Shown here in pieces: positions 1-17,858 of a stretch of DNA of 64,000 bases. Location of the stretch: assembly GCF_006337125.1 (NCBI RefSeq), contig NZ_CP040887.1:682001-746000 (forward strand), read 5' to 3'. Position 1 is the first letter of the stretch. Each line of letters opens with the position of its first letter. The notes beneath the pieces are model-generated. The model searched no databases. It saw nothing but the letters and a program-made list of their open reading frames with translations, and was not told where the DNA came from. This DNA is from Serinicoccus chungangensis (lineage in GTDB: Bacteria > Actinomycetota > Actinomycetes > Actinomycetales > Dermatophilaceae). Position numbers and translations under genes: made by a program.

Positions 1-71
1 TGCTCGACGGCACGGAGAACCTCGACGGCCACGACGGTGTCGTCGAGCTGCGGATGGTGCGCCGCGCCTGA
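1..71 (+). CDS. C-terminal end of an unidentified protein (partial)
   Basis: The third forward frame is open from the window edge to TGA at 69-71 and ends GHDGVVELRMVRRA. Codon composition matches coding sequence, with G or C at nearly every third position. Too little remains to assign a family. The stop codon lies inside the first copy of a 30-bp repeat, so the gene end is part of the repeat array that follows. Confidence 0.5.
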   Translation, partial: LDGTENLDGHDGVVELRMVRRA

Positions 72-195
72 GCAGAGGCACGTGCCGCCCGCTGCGCCTG
101 AGCAGAGAAATGTGCCACCCGCTGCGCCTGAGCAGAGAAACGTGCCCGAGGCAGGTGCTGCAACCCCCGCGTCGGGCCTGCTTCTCTGCTCAGGC
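64..195. repeat. Three 30-bp direct repeats plus one inverted copy
   Basis: A unit beginning GCGCCTGAGCAGAG recurs at 64, 94 and 124 with a period of exactly 30 bp. Its core returns inverted at 181-195 (CTTCTCTGCTCAGGC). The third direct copy and the inverted copy can pair into a long imperfect hairpin with a loop of about 40 nt, which could end transcription of the upstream gene. The rest of the 72-207 gap holds no other recognisable element. Confidence 0.75.
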
Positions 196-207
196 TGACG
201 TGGGCGC

Positions 208-213
208 TACCGT
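208..213 (+). promoter_or_regulatory. -10 box TACCGT of pip, leaderless type
   Basis: TACCGT ends 7 nt before the ATG at 221, which puts the expected transcription start at or next to the start codon. The seven intervening bases (CAGGGGG) also resemble a ribosome-binding site, so a leadered message from an upstream promoter remains possible. Confidence 0.55.
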
Positions 214-220
214 CAGGGGG

Positions 221-1204
221 ATGAGCGAGCGGCGCACCTTCTACCCCGAGATCGAGCCCTACGAGACCGAGATGCTGGACGTGGGCGAGGGCCACCAGGT
301 CTACGTCGAGCAGTCCGGCAACCCGGACGGCAAGCCGGTGGTCTTCGTGCACGGCGGCCCGGGGAGCGGCACGAGCCCGAGGCAGCGCCGCGTGTTCGAC
401 CCCGAGCGCTACCGCATCGTCCTGTTCGACCAGCGGATGGCCGGACGCTCCACCCCGCACGCGTCGACCACGGTCGACCCTGCCGTCTGGGCGACCAACA
501 CGACCGGCCATCTGGTCGCCGACATGGAGCGCATCCGTGAGCACCTCGGCATCCGGACCTGGCAGGTCTTCGGCGGGTCCTGGGGGTCCTGCCTGTCCCT
601 GGCCTACGCGCAGGCGCACCCCGACCGGGTGAGCGAGCTGGTGCTGCGCGGCATCTTCACCCTGCGGACGGCTGAGCTGTCCTGGATGTACGAGCGCGGT
701 CACCTCGAGCACGTCTACCCCGACCACTGGGCGGAGTTCGTGGCACCCGTGGCGCCGGGGCGGCGGCACGAGATGCAGCTCGCCTACCACGAGCTGCTCT
801 TCGACCCCGACCCCGCGGTCCACCTCCCCGCCGCCGTGGCCTGGAGCGGGTGGGAGTCGCGGGTCATCACCGTGGAGCCGGACGAGGAGGCCTTCCGCAA
901 GGCGACCGAGCCGGAGCAGGCGGTGGCCTTCGCCCGGATCGAGAACCACTTCTTCGTCCACGGGGGCTTCCTGCGCGAAGGCGCGCTGCTCGACCAGGCC
1001 CCGACGCTCGCGGACATCCCGACCGTCATCGTCCAGGGGCGCCTGGACATGTGCACGCCGGCCCGGACGGCCTTCGACCTGGCCGCGCGGCTGCCGGGTG
1101 CCGACCTCACGGTGGTGCCCGACGCAGGGCACGCCTTCTCCGAGCCGGGCACCCTGGATGCCCTGATCCGGGCGACCGACAGGTTCGCGGGCAGCGGGAG
1201 GTAG
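221..1204 (+). CDS. pip: Prolyl aminopeptidase (proline iminopeptidase), alpha/beta hydrolase family S33
   Basis: Predicted cytoplasmic enzyme of 327 residues that removes N-terminal proline from peptides. The oxyanion motif HGGPG is at residues 44-48 and the nucleophile elbow GGSWGS at 118-123 (Ser120). The acid lies in GRLDMCTP and the histidine in DAGHAFSEPG near the C-terminus. Length fits the family (about 310-330). I start at ATG 221, not at an earlier in-frame start at 110, because family similarity begins with YPEIEPYETEML and a promoter box sits directly upstream. One oddity: the usually invariant DQRGCGRS reads DQRMAGRS (residues 70-77), replacing Gly-Cys with Met-Ala beside the active site. 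The following gene starts 6 nt downstream. Confidence 0.88.
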   Translation: MSERRTFYPEIEPYETEMLDVGEGHQVYVEQSGNPDGKPVVFVHGGPGSGTSPRQRRVFDPERYRIVLFDQRMAGRSTPHASTTVDPAVWATNTTGHLVADMERIREHLGIRTWQVFGGSWGSCLSLAYAQAHPDRVSELVLRGIFTLRTAELSWMYERGHLEHVYPDHWAEFVAPVAPGRRHEMQLAYHELLFDPDPAVHLPAAVAWSGWESRVITVEPDEEAFRKATEPEQAVAFARIENHFFVHGGFLREGALLDQAPTLADIPTVIVQGRLDMCTPARTAFDLAARLPGADLTVVPDAGHAFSEPGTLDALIRATDRFAGSGR

Positions 1205-1210
1205 GTCGCC

Positions 1211-1978
1211 GTGGGGGAGTTCTTCGACCCGCAGACCAAGGGTCCGCTGCGCCTCGAGGTGCGCAGCGTGGACGGGCGTGACTTCGTGCTGCTGCAGCCG
1301 GTCGGCTACGTCCAGGAGGGCGGTGACACCTTCGTCGTGCCCGCCGGCTTCACCACCGACTTCGCCTCGGTGCCCCACCTCTTCACCTGGCTGGTGCCGA
1401 AGAGCGGCGACTTCCTGCCGGCCGCCGTCCTGCACGACGCCCTCGTCTGCCCCGGCAGCTACACCGGGCCCCCGATCGGGCGGCACGAGGCCGACCGGGT
1501 CTTCCGGACGGCGATGGTCGGCCTGGGCACGGGTCGAGTGCGCGCCTGGCTGATGTGGGCGGCCGTCACCATCGGCACGCTGTGGGCCAGCCGCGACCTG
1601 GGCAAGCGGGTGCAGCTGGTCGGCCTGCTGGGGCTCGTCGCGGTCCTCGGCACGGCGGCCACCCTCGACTTCTTCGACCTGGTGTCGGTCGTGCCGTGGA
1701 TGGGAGACCGCCCCTGGCCGGTGGAGCTGGCGTCCGGGGCGGTGTTCGCGGTCGTGGTGCCGAGCGTGCTCGCCGTGTCCTGGGGCCGCTACTGGCGGGC
1801 CGGGGTCATCGTGGGGGTGGCGCTCGCCCTGCTGCTGCACGTCACGGTGGCACTGCTGGCGATCTACGGGCTCTACCTCGCGCTGGAGCGGGTCGTCAGC
1901 GGCCCGGCCGACGACGACGGCGTCCGGGTGCGCGACCGGCGGGCCGCAGATGCCGGGACGACCCTGGGAGATCGCTGA
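1211..1978 (+). CDS. DUF1353 domain membrane protein
   Basis: 255 residues. The first 110 resemble DUF1353, a domain best known from phage and prophage proteins: FVVPAGFTTDFASVP, then LHDALV, then an R-x-EADRVFRTAM helix. The function of DUF1353 is unknown. Three to four hydrophobic segments follow (about residues 140-160, 175-195 and 200-225), so the domain is probably held at the membrane. The GTG start at 1211 is 6 nt after the pip stop, so the two are likely cotranscribed. No catalytic motif could be assigned beyond the conserved LHD and the Asp of TTDFASVP. Confidence 0.65.
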   Translation: MGEFFDPQTKGPLRLEVRSVDGRDFVLLQPVGYVQEGGDTFVVPAGFTTDFASVPHLFTWLVPKSGDFLPAAVLHDALVCPGSYTGPPIGRHEADRVFRTAMVGLGTGRVRAWLMWAAVTIGTLWASRDLGKRVQLVGLLGLVAVLGTAATLDFFDLVSVVPWMGDRPWPVELASGAVFAVVVPSVLAVSWGRYWRAGVIVGVALALLLHVTVALLAIYGLYLALERVVSGPADDDGVRVRDRRAADAGTTLGDR

Positions 1979-2003
1979 TTTCCCCCCATCCCACACCGAT
2001 GTT

Positions 2004-2009
2004 TACCAT
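2004..2009 (+). promoter_or_regulatory. -10 box TACCAT of the lipoprotein gene, leaderless type
   Basis: TACCAT ends 6 nt before ATG 2016 in a locally AT-rich stretch (ACCATATCGTTATG). No Shine-Dalgarno sequence lies between. Confidence 0.6.
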
Positions 2010-2015
2010 ATCGTT

Positions 2016-3116
2016 ATGAAGTTCTCCAGGATCACCGCCGCCGCCACGCTGAGCTCGGCCCTCCTCCTCGCCGCCTGCTCCTCTGACGACAGCACCGACG
2101 GTGCCGCCACCGACGCCGCGGGGGGTGCCGGCGCCACCGCGACCGACGACGCCGCCCTCACCGACGACGCCGTGACCGCCACGGAGGCGGCCGGTGAGAC
2201 GGAGGAGATGACCACCGACGCGCACAGTGCTGCGCTGCCCCTCGAGGAGGCCGAGGAGGTGGCCACCGAGGTGCTGACCCAGCGGGTGCGCGCCGACCAG
2301 GGTGACGGTGACGACGTCAAGAAGGCCCAGGAGGCCTCCATGGCCGGCACCGCACTGAGGGCGCACCGGGCCGCCGACCGGCTGGAGCCGGTCACCGGCG
2401 AGCCCGCCGAGGTCGACCTCGAGGACGACCCGGTGGAGCCCATCGTGCTGGCGATCAGCCGCGAGGACGACCAGGACCCCGACTACCTGCTCGTGCAGAC
2501 CGTCCCCGAGGACGGCGTCCCCTACCTGCACCTCCTCGAGAGCGAGAGCGGCGAGAGCGAGGACTTCCGGATCACCTGGGAGGCGCGCATGCTCCCGGGC
2601 ACCGAGGTCCCGACCTTCGCCGCCCGGTCCGAGGGCAGCCCGGTGCTGCGCTCCGACCAGGGTGACCTCGCCATGGCGCCGCGCGAACTGCTGAAGTCGG
2701 TCGGGGCCTACACCGAGTGGCCGCAGCCCGACGAGGTGCCGGACTACCGCACGCACGGCTACGCGCCGGCGGTGCGCCAGGCCGCGGAGGAGCAGGCGGA
2801 GGCCCTCTCCGGCCAGGCGAGCCTGCGGGAGAAGAACTGGCTGGTCTCGGACGACGTCGTCACCCTCCTCTTCGAGGACGGCAGCGGCTTCGTCATGGGC
2901 TCTCTGCTGCGGGACACCCAGTTCGTCGTCGACGAGGGCAGCGAGCTGACCACGCCCGAGGAGTTCCGGGTCTTCCAGGACAGCGAGGTGCTGACCGAGC
3001 AGGCCACCCTGCGGACCTCGGTCTTCGTCGGCATGCGGGCGCCCTCCGAGGACGTGGACTTCAAGCCGGAGATGCTCGCCGCGACCGAGCAGCTCGTGGA
3101 CGCCTCGGGCGAGTGA
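2016..3116 (+). CDS. Putative lipoprotein, function unknown
   Basis: 366 residues. The N-terminus is a classic lipoprotein signal: MKFSR, a hydrophobic stretch, then lipobox LAAC with the lipidated Cys near residue 20. Residues 21-75 are a low-complexity Ala/Thr/Asp/Glu spacer. The rest is an acidic soluble domain, exposed on the outer face of the membrane, with no motif I recognise. An upstream in-frame start at 1950 is rejected because it would bury the signal peptide. The preceding DUF1353 gene ends 37 nt upstream, and the -10 box between them suggests separate transcription. Confidence 0.75.
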   Translation: MKFSRITAAATLSSALLLAACSSDDSTDGAATDAAGGAGATATDDAALTDDAVTATEAAGETEEMTTDAHSAALPLEEAEEVATEVLTQRVRADQGDGDDVKKAQEASMAGTALRAHRAADRLEPVTGEPAEVDLEDDPVEPIVLAISREDDQDPDYLLVQTVPEDGVPYLHLLESESGESEDFRITWEARMLPGTEVPTFAARSEGSPVLRSDQGDLAMAPRELLKSVGAYTEWPQPDEVPDYRTHGYAPAVRQAAEEQAEALSGQASLREKNWLVSDDVVTLLFEDGSGFVMGSLLRDTQFVVDEGSELTTPEEFRVFQDSEVLTEQATLRTSVFVGMRAPSEDVDFKPEMLAATEQLVDASGE

Positions 3117-3159
3117 GCTCGACGCCCCCGGGGCGTGCAGCGCCGGCGTGCGAACGGCA

Positions 3160-3165
3160 TACCCT
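3160..3165 (+). promoter_or_regulatory. -10 box TACCCT of the CnoX-like gene, leaderless type
   Basis: TACCCT ends 6 nt before ATG 3172. The box is embedded in the recurrent octamer GGCATACC (3156-3163). Confidence 0.6.
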
Positions 3166-3171
3166 GGGGAC

Positions 3172-4188
3172 ATGACCCAGCAGCCCTTCTCCTCCGCCGC
3201 GCTGCGCGGCGCCGTCGACCTCTCAGCGCTGTCCTCCCGGTCCGCTGCCCCGGCCGGGAGCAGCGGGCGCCAGCCCGCGGGGACCCCCTCCGGGGGCGCC
3301 CCTGCGGGCGGGGTCCCCGGGCGCAGCGGCGCGCTCGTCCAGGTCACCGACGAGACCTTCGAGTCCGTCGTCAACGCCAGCCTCACCACGCCGGTCGTCC
3401 TGGTGCTGTGGACGCCGCAGCTGCCCGAGTCGCTCAGCCACCTGCGCGACCTGGCCGAGCGGGCGCGCACCATGGGCGGGCGTTTCCAGGTCGCCGGCGT
3501 GGACATCGCCGGCAGCCAGGGGATCCTCCAGGCGCTGACCCCGGTGCTGCAGCAGGTCTTCGGGCAGGTCTCGTCGCTGCCGGTCGTCATGGGCCTGCTC
3601 AGCGGTCAGCCGATGCCGTTCTACCTCGGCGTGCAGCCGATGGAGCAGGTCGACCAGCTGCTGGAGAAGTTCCTCGAGGCGGCGGTGCAGAACGCCGTGA
3701 CCGGCCGGGTCGAGGTCGGCGAGGACGACGGCGCCGGGCAGGAGGACGAGGTGGACGGCGAGGAGCCCGCCGAGCTGCCGCCCCTGCACCAGGAGGCCTA
3801 CGACGCGATCGACCGCGGCGACTGGGCCGCGGCCGTCGCCGCCTACGAGAAGGCCCTGGCCCAAGACCCCTCCGACGAGCTCGCCCGACTGGGTCTGGGG
3901 CAGGTCACGCTCCTCGAGCGCACCTCCGGGATGGACCTCGCGGCCGTCCGGCAGGCCGCCGCCGACCGGCCGGACGACGTGCAGGCCCAGATCGACGCGG
4001 CCGACGTGGACCTCGTCGGTGGGCACGTCGAGGACGGCCTCGGCCGGCTCGTCGAGACCGTGCGCCGCAGCGTGGGGGAGGACCGGGACCAGGCCCGGAC
4101 CCACCTGCTGGGGCTCTTCGAGGTCGTCGGCGCGCAGGACCCGCGCGTCACCAAGGCCCGCCAGGCCCTCATGAGCGCCCTGTACTGA
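3172..4188 (+). CDS. CnoX/YbbN-like thioredoxin-fold and TPR protein
   Basis: 338 residues. Residues 1-52 are Ser/Gly/Pro-rich and probably disordered. Residues 53-175 form a thioredoxin-like domain, followed by an acidic linker (about 182-200) and a tetratricopeptide-like helical C-terminus (200-338). This architecture matches CnoX (YbbN), a chaperone-redox protein that hands clients to GroEL or DnaK. The position of the CXXC active site reads WTPQLPES (from Trp80) with no cysteine, so redox activity is not expected; many actinobacterial homologues also lack it. I start at ATG 3172 instead of GTG 3148 because a -10 box lies between the two. It converges on the glycogen operon. Confidence 0.8.
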   Translation: MTQQPFSSAALRGAVDLSALSSRSAAPAGSSGRQPAGTPSGGAPAGGVPGRSGALVQVTDETFESVVNASLTTPVVLVLWTPQLPESLSHLRDLAERARTMGGRFQVAGVDIAGSQGILQALTPVLQQVFGQVSSLPVVMGLLSGQPMPFYLGVQPMEQVDQLLEKFLEAAVQNAVTGRVEVGEDDGAGQEDEVDGEEPAELPPLHQEAYDAIDRGDWAAAVAAYEKALAQDPSDELARLGLGQVTLLERTSGMDLAAVRQAAADRPDDVQAQIDAADVDLVGGHVEDGLGRLVETVRRSVGEDRDQARTHLLGLFEVVGAQDPRVTKARQALMSALY

Positions 4189-4210
4189 CTCCTGCCTCCC
4201 CGCCGCCCCC

Positions 4211-4237
4211 GCACCGGACGTGCGTGACGTCCGGTGC
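4211..4237. terminator. Bidirectional hairpin between convergent genes
   Basis: GCACCGGACGT and ACGTCCGGTGC form a perfect 11-bp stem with a 5-nt loop. It lies between the 3' ends of the CnoX-like gene and the glycogen fusion gene. There is no clear T-tract, as is common in GC-rich actinobacteria. Confidence 0.65.
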
Positions 4238-4279
4238 AGGGTGGGTCAGGTCGGGGTGGCCCGGTCGGAGGTGGCCGGG

Positions 4280-12006
<7,727 letters not shown>

Positions 12007-12017
12007 CGTGCTCCTTC

Positions 12018-14108
<2,091 letters not shown>

Positions 14109-14118
14109 CCGCACCAAC

Positions 14119-16317
14119 CTACCGGGCTTCCGCGCCGGAAACCACGCGCGGCGCCGCGGCCTCCCCGCCCGTCCCGGAGACGGTCGCGGTGAGCACCGTG
14201 AGGCTCGTCGGGCCGACCTCGACCGGGCCCGCGGCGTCCGGCTCGGGCCCGCCGGGCGGGTCGGCCTCGCTGGTGAAGCGCACGCGCCAGGACCGGACGC
14301 CCTCGACCTCCGGCAGCCGCAGGGAGGCCGGGGCCGTGCCGGCGTGCAGCAGCACCGCGACGGCGCGGCGTCCGTCGTCCGGCGTGTCGTGGTGCAGGGT
14401 GTCGAAGAGGGCCGTGAGCGTGCTGCGGTGCGGGTCGTTCCACTGGTGCTCGCCCAGCACCTCGCCGTCCTCGGCGAACCACCGCAGCCGGGTGCGGCCG
14501 GGGAGGGGGTCGAAGGTCGGGAAGCCGGTCGAGCGCAGCAGGGTGAGCTCCCGCCGCAGCTCCAGCAGGGACCGGGTGTCCGCCAGGAGGGCGGACTGCC
14601 AGTCCGCCAGGTCCCAGTCCACCCAGGTCAGCTCGGAGTCCTGGCAGTAGGCGTTGTTGTTGCCGGCCTGGCTGCGCCCCAGCTCGTCACCGGCCACGAG
14701 CATCGGGACGCCGGGGGCGAGCAGCAGGGTCCCGAGCAGGTTGCGCAGGGAGCGTCGGCGGGCTCGCAGCACGTCGGCGTCCTCGGTCGGCCCCTCGACG
14801 CCGTGGTTCCACGACCGGTTGTCCCCGTGGCCGTCCCGGTTGTCCTCCCCGTTGGCGTGGTTGTGCTTGTGCTCGTAGGCCGTGAGATCGGCCAGCGTGA
14901 AGCCGTCGTGGGCGGTGACGAGGTTGACCGAGGCGAGCGGTCCGCGCCCGTCGTGCCCGAAGAGGTCGGCCGAGCCGGCCAGCCGGGTCGCGAGCTCGCG
15001 CACCCCGTGGCCGCCGTGCCCGTGCCGGCGGCGGGAGACGTCGGCCAGCCAGTAGGTCCGGGCCGTGTCGCGGAACCGGTCGTTCCACTCGGAGAAGACG
15101 GCGGGGAACTGTCCGGTCCGCCACCCGTGCACGCCGACGTCCCACGGCTCGGCGACGAGCTTGACCCGCGACAGGACCGGGTCGCTCTCCAGGGCCACGT
15201 GGAAGGCGTGCTCCCGGTCGTAGGCGTCGTCGCGTCCGCGCGCCAGGGCCGGGGCGAGGTCGAAGCGGAAGCCGTCGACGTGGAACTCCTCGACCCAGTG
15301 CCGCAACGAGTCCAGGACCATGCGCGCCACCTGAGGGTCCCGCAGGTCCAGGGTGTTGCCGCAGCCGGTGACGTCGATGTCCCGGCCGCGGTCGTCGAGG
15401 CGGTAGTAGGTGCGGTTGTCCAGGCCGCGCGGCCCGAGGGTCGGCCCGTCCCAGGACGACTGCTCGGCCGTGTGGTTGTAGACGACGTCGAGGACGACCT
15501 CGATGCCCGCCCCGTGCAGGGCCCGGACGGCGCCCTTCACCTCGTCGACGACGGCCTGGGGGTCGCTCGCGGCGGCGTACGGGGCGTGCGGGGCGAAGAA
15601 GCCCAGGGAGTTGTAGCCCCAGTAGTTGGTCAGGCCGCGCCGGACCAGGGAGGGCTCGGAGGTGAAGGCGTGCACCGGGAGCAGCTCGAGGGTGGTCACC
15701 CCCAGGCTCGTCAGGTGCTCGAGCACCGCCGGGTGGCCGAGCGCCGCGTAGGTGCCCCGCTGCTCCGGCGGGACGTCCGGGTGCCGGCGGGTCAGACCGC
15801 GCACGTGCGCCTCGTAGAGGACCGTGTCGGTCCACGGCACCTCGGGCCGGGCGTCCCCGCCCCAGTCGAAGGCGGTGTGGTCGACGACCACCGAGCGGGG
15901 CACGAACGGGGCCGAGTCCCGGTCGTCGCGGGCCTCCGGGTCGGTCCAGCCGTGATCGCCGGCCACGTGTCCGTAGACCTCGGGGCGCCAGGTCACCTCA
16001 CCCTCCACGGCACCGGCGTAGGGGTCGAGCAGCAGCTTGTCGTGGTTGTGCCGGTGCCCCTGGTCGGGGGCCCAGGGCCCGTGCACCCGCAGGCCGTAGC
16101 GCGCCCCGGGGACCAGCTCGGGCACGAGGTCCCACCAGATCCCGTGGGCGGTGCGGGTCAGCGGGACGCGGTGCTCGCCGGCGGGCGTGGACAGGCAGAC
16201 CTCGACGGCGGTGGCGTGCCGTGCCAGCACGGCGATCTCGGGGCCGTCGGCCGTCGACGTCACGCCCAGCGGCGGTGGGCGGTCGAGGCTGCGGCGGGGC
16301 CGGGACGGGACGGACAT
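14119..16317 (-). CDS. glgX: Glycogen debranching enzyme GlgX
   Basis: 732 residues. It hydrolyses alpha-1,6 branches of glycogen limit dextrin. An N-terminal CBM48-like domain (about residues 15-110) precedes a GH13 subfamily 11 barrel. Visible are DVVYNHTAEQ, the nucleophile in FHVDGFRFDLAPALARG, the acid in KLVAEPWDVG and the third carboxylate in VTAHDGFTLADL. The start is set at ATG 16317 because TACGCT lies 8 nt upstream, although an in-frame GTG exists at 16341. It is first in the minus-strand glycogen operon and diverges from the YbjN gene across only 70 bp, so the two promoters lie close together. Confidence 0.92.
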   Translation of the reverse strand: MSVPSRPRRSLDRPPPLGVTSTADGPEIAVLARHATAVEVCLSTPAGEHRVPLTRTAHGIWWDLVPELVPGARYGLRVHGPWAPDQGHRHNHDKLLLDPYAGAVEGEVTWRPEVYGHVAGDHGWTDPEARDDRDSAPFVPRSVVVDHTAFDWGGDARPEVPWTDTVLYEAHVRGLTRRHPDVPPEQRGTYAALGHPAVLEHLTSLGVTTLELLPVHAFTSEPSLVRRGLTNYWGYNSLGFFAPHAPYAAASDPQAVVDEVKGAVRALHGAGIEVVLDVVYNHTAEQSSWDGPTLGPRGLDNRTYYRLDDRGRDIDVTGCGNTLDLRDPQVARMVLDSLRHWVEEFHVDGFRFDLAPALARGRDDAYDREHAFHVALESDPVLSRVKLVAEPWDVGVHGWRTGQFPAVFSEWNDRFRDTARTYWLADVSRRRHGHGGHGVRELATRLAGSADLFGHDGRGPLASVNLVTAHDGFTLADLTAYEHKHNHANGEDNRDGHGDNRSWNHGVEGPTEDADVLRARRRSLRNLLGTLLLAPGVPMLVAGDELGRSQAGNNNAYCQDSELTWVDWDLADWQSALLADTRSLLELRRELTLLRSTGFPTFDPLPGRTRLRWFAEDGEVLGEHQWNDPHRSTLTALFDTLHHDTPDDGRRAVAVLLHAGTAPASLRLPEVEGVRSWRVRFTSEADPPGGPEPDAAGPVEVGPTSLTVLTATVSGTGGEAAAPRVVSGAEAR

Positions 16318-16325
16318 GGGGGCCC

Positions 16326-16331
16326 AGCGTA
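16326..16331 (-). promoter_or_regulatory. -10 box TACGCT of the glgX-glgE-treS-mak/glgB/pgm operon
   Basis: Reading the minus strand, TACGCT (16331-16326) ends 8 nt before ATG 16317. It is the only promoter-like box I see ahead of the five-function operon. Confidence 0.55.
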
Positions 16332-16375
16332 GGGCCACCACCGGGCGGGGCTGCGCATGACGCGGACGGAGCCGT

Positions 16376-16381
16376 TACGTT
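16376..16381 (+). promoter_or_regulatory. -10 box TACGTT of the YbjN gene, leaderless type
   Basis: TACGTT ends 6 nt before ATG 16388. Together with the glgX box it makes a compact divergent promoter pair about 44 bp apart. Confidence 0.6.
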
Positions 16382-16387
16382 GGAGCC

Positions 16388-16975
16388 ATGAGTGATCCGA
16401 CCTCGCTGCCCAACTTCCCGCCGCCCCCGCAGGAGCACCCGCTGACCGGTCGCGTCCTCGACGCCCTCCAGGACCTCCAGATGTCGCCCAACCTGGACAA
16501 GGCCGGCGACGTCGCCTTCGAGGTGCAGGGGCAGAAGCTGTTCGTCAAGGTCATCGAGGGCGAGCAGTTCGACATCATGCGCATCTACGGCCAGTGGCAG
16601 ATCGCCAGCAGCGTCCCCGAGGAGCTCTTCACCCGGCTCAACGGGTGCAACGACGTGACGCTGGGGGTCAACCTGGTCAAGGCCGGCATCGCCAGCGGCA
16701 ACCTCGTGCTGGCCGTCGAGCAGATCATCGCCCGCTCCGAGCCGCCCAAGCCCAAGGTCCAGATCGCCACCGGCCTGCTGCTGCAGGCGCTGCAGCTCTG
16801 GCACCGCAACGTCATCGCCAAGGCGCAGGTCGAGCGCGGGGAGGAGCCCGACCTGCCCGAGGGAGCCCCTGAGGGCACCGAGGTGGGCCCGTGGCTGAGC
16901 GTCGGCTCCCGGGGCCAGCAGGCTCCCGGCGACGGGAGCGTCGACGGGGGCGGGGCCCCGGAGGGCCAGGCGTGA
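16388..16975 (+). CDS. YbjN domain protein
   Basis: 195 residues. Residues 15-150 match the YbjN fold, a type III secretion chaperone-like domain seen in bacterial stress and sensory proteins: DVAFEVQGQKLFVKV, a central LTLGVNLVKAGI-like strand (here DVTLGVNLVKAGI), then NLVLAVEQIIA. The last 45 residues are Gly/Pro/Glu-rich and probably disordered. The molecular role is not established for actinobacterial members. Its stop overlaps the GTG of the next gene (GTGA), so the two are translationally coupled. Confidence 0.75.
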   Translation: MSDPTSLPNFPPPPQEHPLTGRVLDALQDLQMSPNLDKAGDVAFEVQGQKLFVKVIEGEQFDIMRIYGQWQIASSVPEELFTRLNGCNDVTLGVNLVKAGIASGNLVLAVEQIIARSEPPKPKVQIATGLLLQALQLWHRNVIAKAQVERGEEPDLPEGAPEGTEVGPWLSVGSRGQQAPGDGSVDGGGAPEGQA

Positions 16976-17772
16976 GCCGGACCCTCGCCACGGCGAGCGA
17001 CCTCGTCCGCGTCGAGATCGAGGACGGCATCGCCACCGTCCGCATCGACCGGCCGTCGATGAACCCGCTGTCCATCGAGGTCCAGGACGCCCTCGGCGAG
17101 GCGGCGCGTCTGGTCGGCGAGGACGACGAGGTCGCGGCCGTCGTGCTCTACGGCGGCGAGAAGGTCTTCGCCGCCGGCGCCGACATCAAGGAGATGCAGG
17201 ACATGTCCTACCCGGACATGGTCCGGCGCGCCCCGGTCATCCAGGAGTGCTTCTCGGCGGTCGCGCGCATCCCCAAGCCGGTGGTCGCCGCCATCGAGGG
17301 CTATGCCCTCGGGGCCGGCAACGAGCTCGCGCTCTGCGCCGACTTCCGCGTCGCGGCCTCGGACGCCCGGCTCGGCCAGCCGGAGATCCTGCTCGGCGTG
17401 ATCCCCGGCGCGGGGGGCAGCCAGCGGCTCGCCCGGCTCGTCGGCCCGGCCCGGGCCAAGGACCTCGTCTTCACCGGCCGCATGGTCGATGCCGCCGAGG
17501 CGCTCGAGATGGGCCTCGTCGACCGGGTGTGCGACCCCGGTCAGGCGCACGCCACGGCCCTGGAGATGGTGCGCGGATACGTCGGTGGCCCGGGCCTCGC
17601 GCTGCGGGCCGCCAAGGAGGCCATCGACCGCGGTCTCGACGGCGACCTCGAGACCGGCCTGGCCATCGAGGCGATGCAGTTCGCCGGCGTCTTCGCGACG
17701 AGGGACCGCGGGATCGGCATGCGCTCCTTCGTCGAGCAGGGCCCCGGCAAGGCGGAGTTCACCGGCCGCTGA
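16972..17772 (+). CDS. Enoyl-CoA hydratase/isomerase family protein
   Basis: 266 residues, full crotonase length. Both catalytic glutamates are present: one in GAGNELALCADFRVA and one in GQPEILLGVIPGAGGSQRL. The oxyanion-hole segment AAGADIKEM is intact. It most likely hydrates 2-enoyl-CoA in fatty-acid or branched-chain acyl-CoA breakdown, and EtfBA encoded 1.7 kb downstream would take electrons from the preceding acyl-CoA dehydrogenase step. The GTG start at 16972 overlaps the YbjN stop by 4 nt. Substrate chain length cannot be read from sequence. Confidence 0.85.
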   Translation: MSRTLATASDLVRVEIEDGIATVRIDRPSMNPLSIEVQDALGEAARLVGEDDEVAAVVLYGGEKVFAAGADIKEMQDMSYPDMVRRAPVIQECFSAVARIPKPVVAAIEGYALGAGNELALCADFRVAASDARLGQPEILLGVIPGAGGSQRLARLVGPARAKDLVFTGRMVDAAEALEMGLVDRVCDPGQAHATALEMVRGYVGGPGLALRAAKEAIDRGLDGDLETGLAIEAMQFAGVFATRDRGIGMRSFVEQGPGKAEFTGR

Positions 17773-17796
17773 CCCCTCGTCCCTGTCGCTCTCCTC

Positions 17797-17852
17797 ACCG
17801 ACCGAGCGCCGGGTGTGGTTGCTGGCGCAACCACACCCGGCGCTCGGTCGGT
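17797..17852. terminator. Perfect 25-bp inverted repeat after the enoyl-CoA hydratase gene
   Basis: ACCGACCGAGCGCCGGGTG... (17797-17821) pairs without mismatch with 17828-17852 around a 6-nt loop (CTGGCG). It starts 25 nt after the stop codon. It probably ends transcription, but its GCGCTCGGTCGGT arm also recurs in the array downstream, so it may equally be a repeat-derived element. Confidence 0.6.
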
Positions 17853-17858
17853 CTGGGA

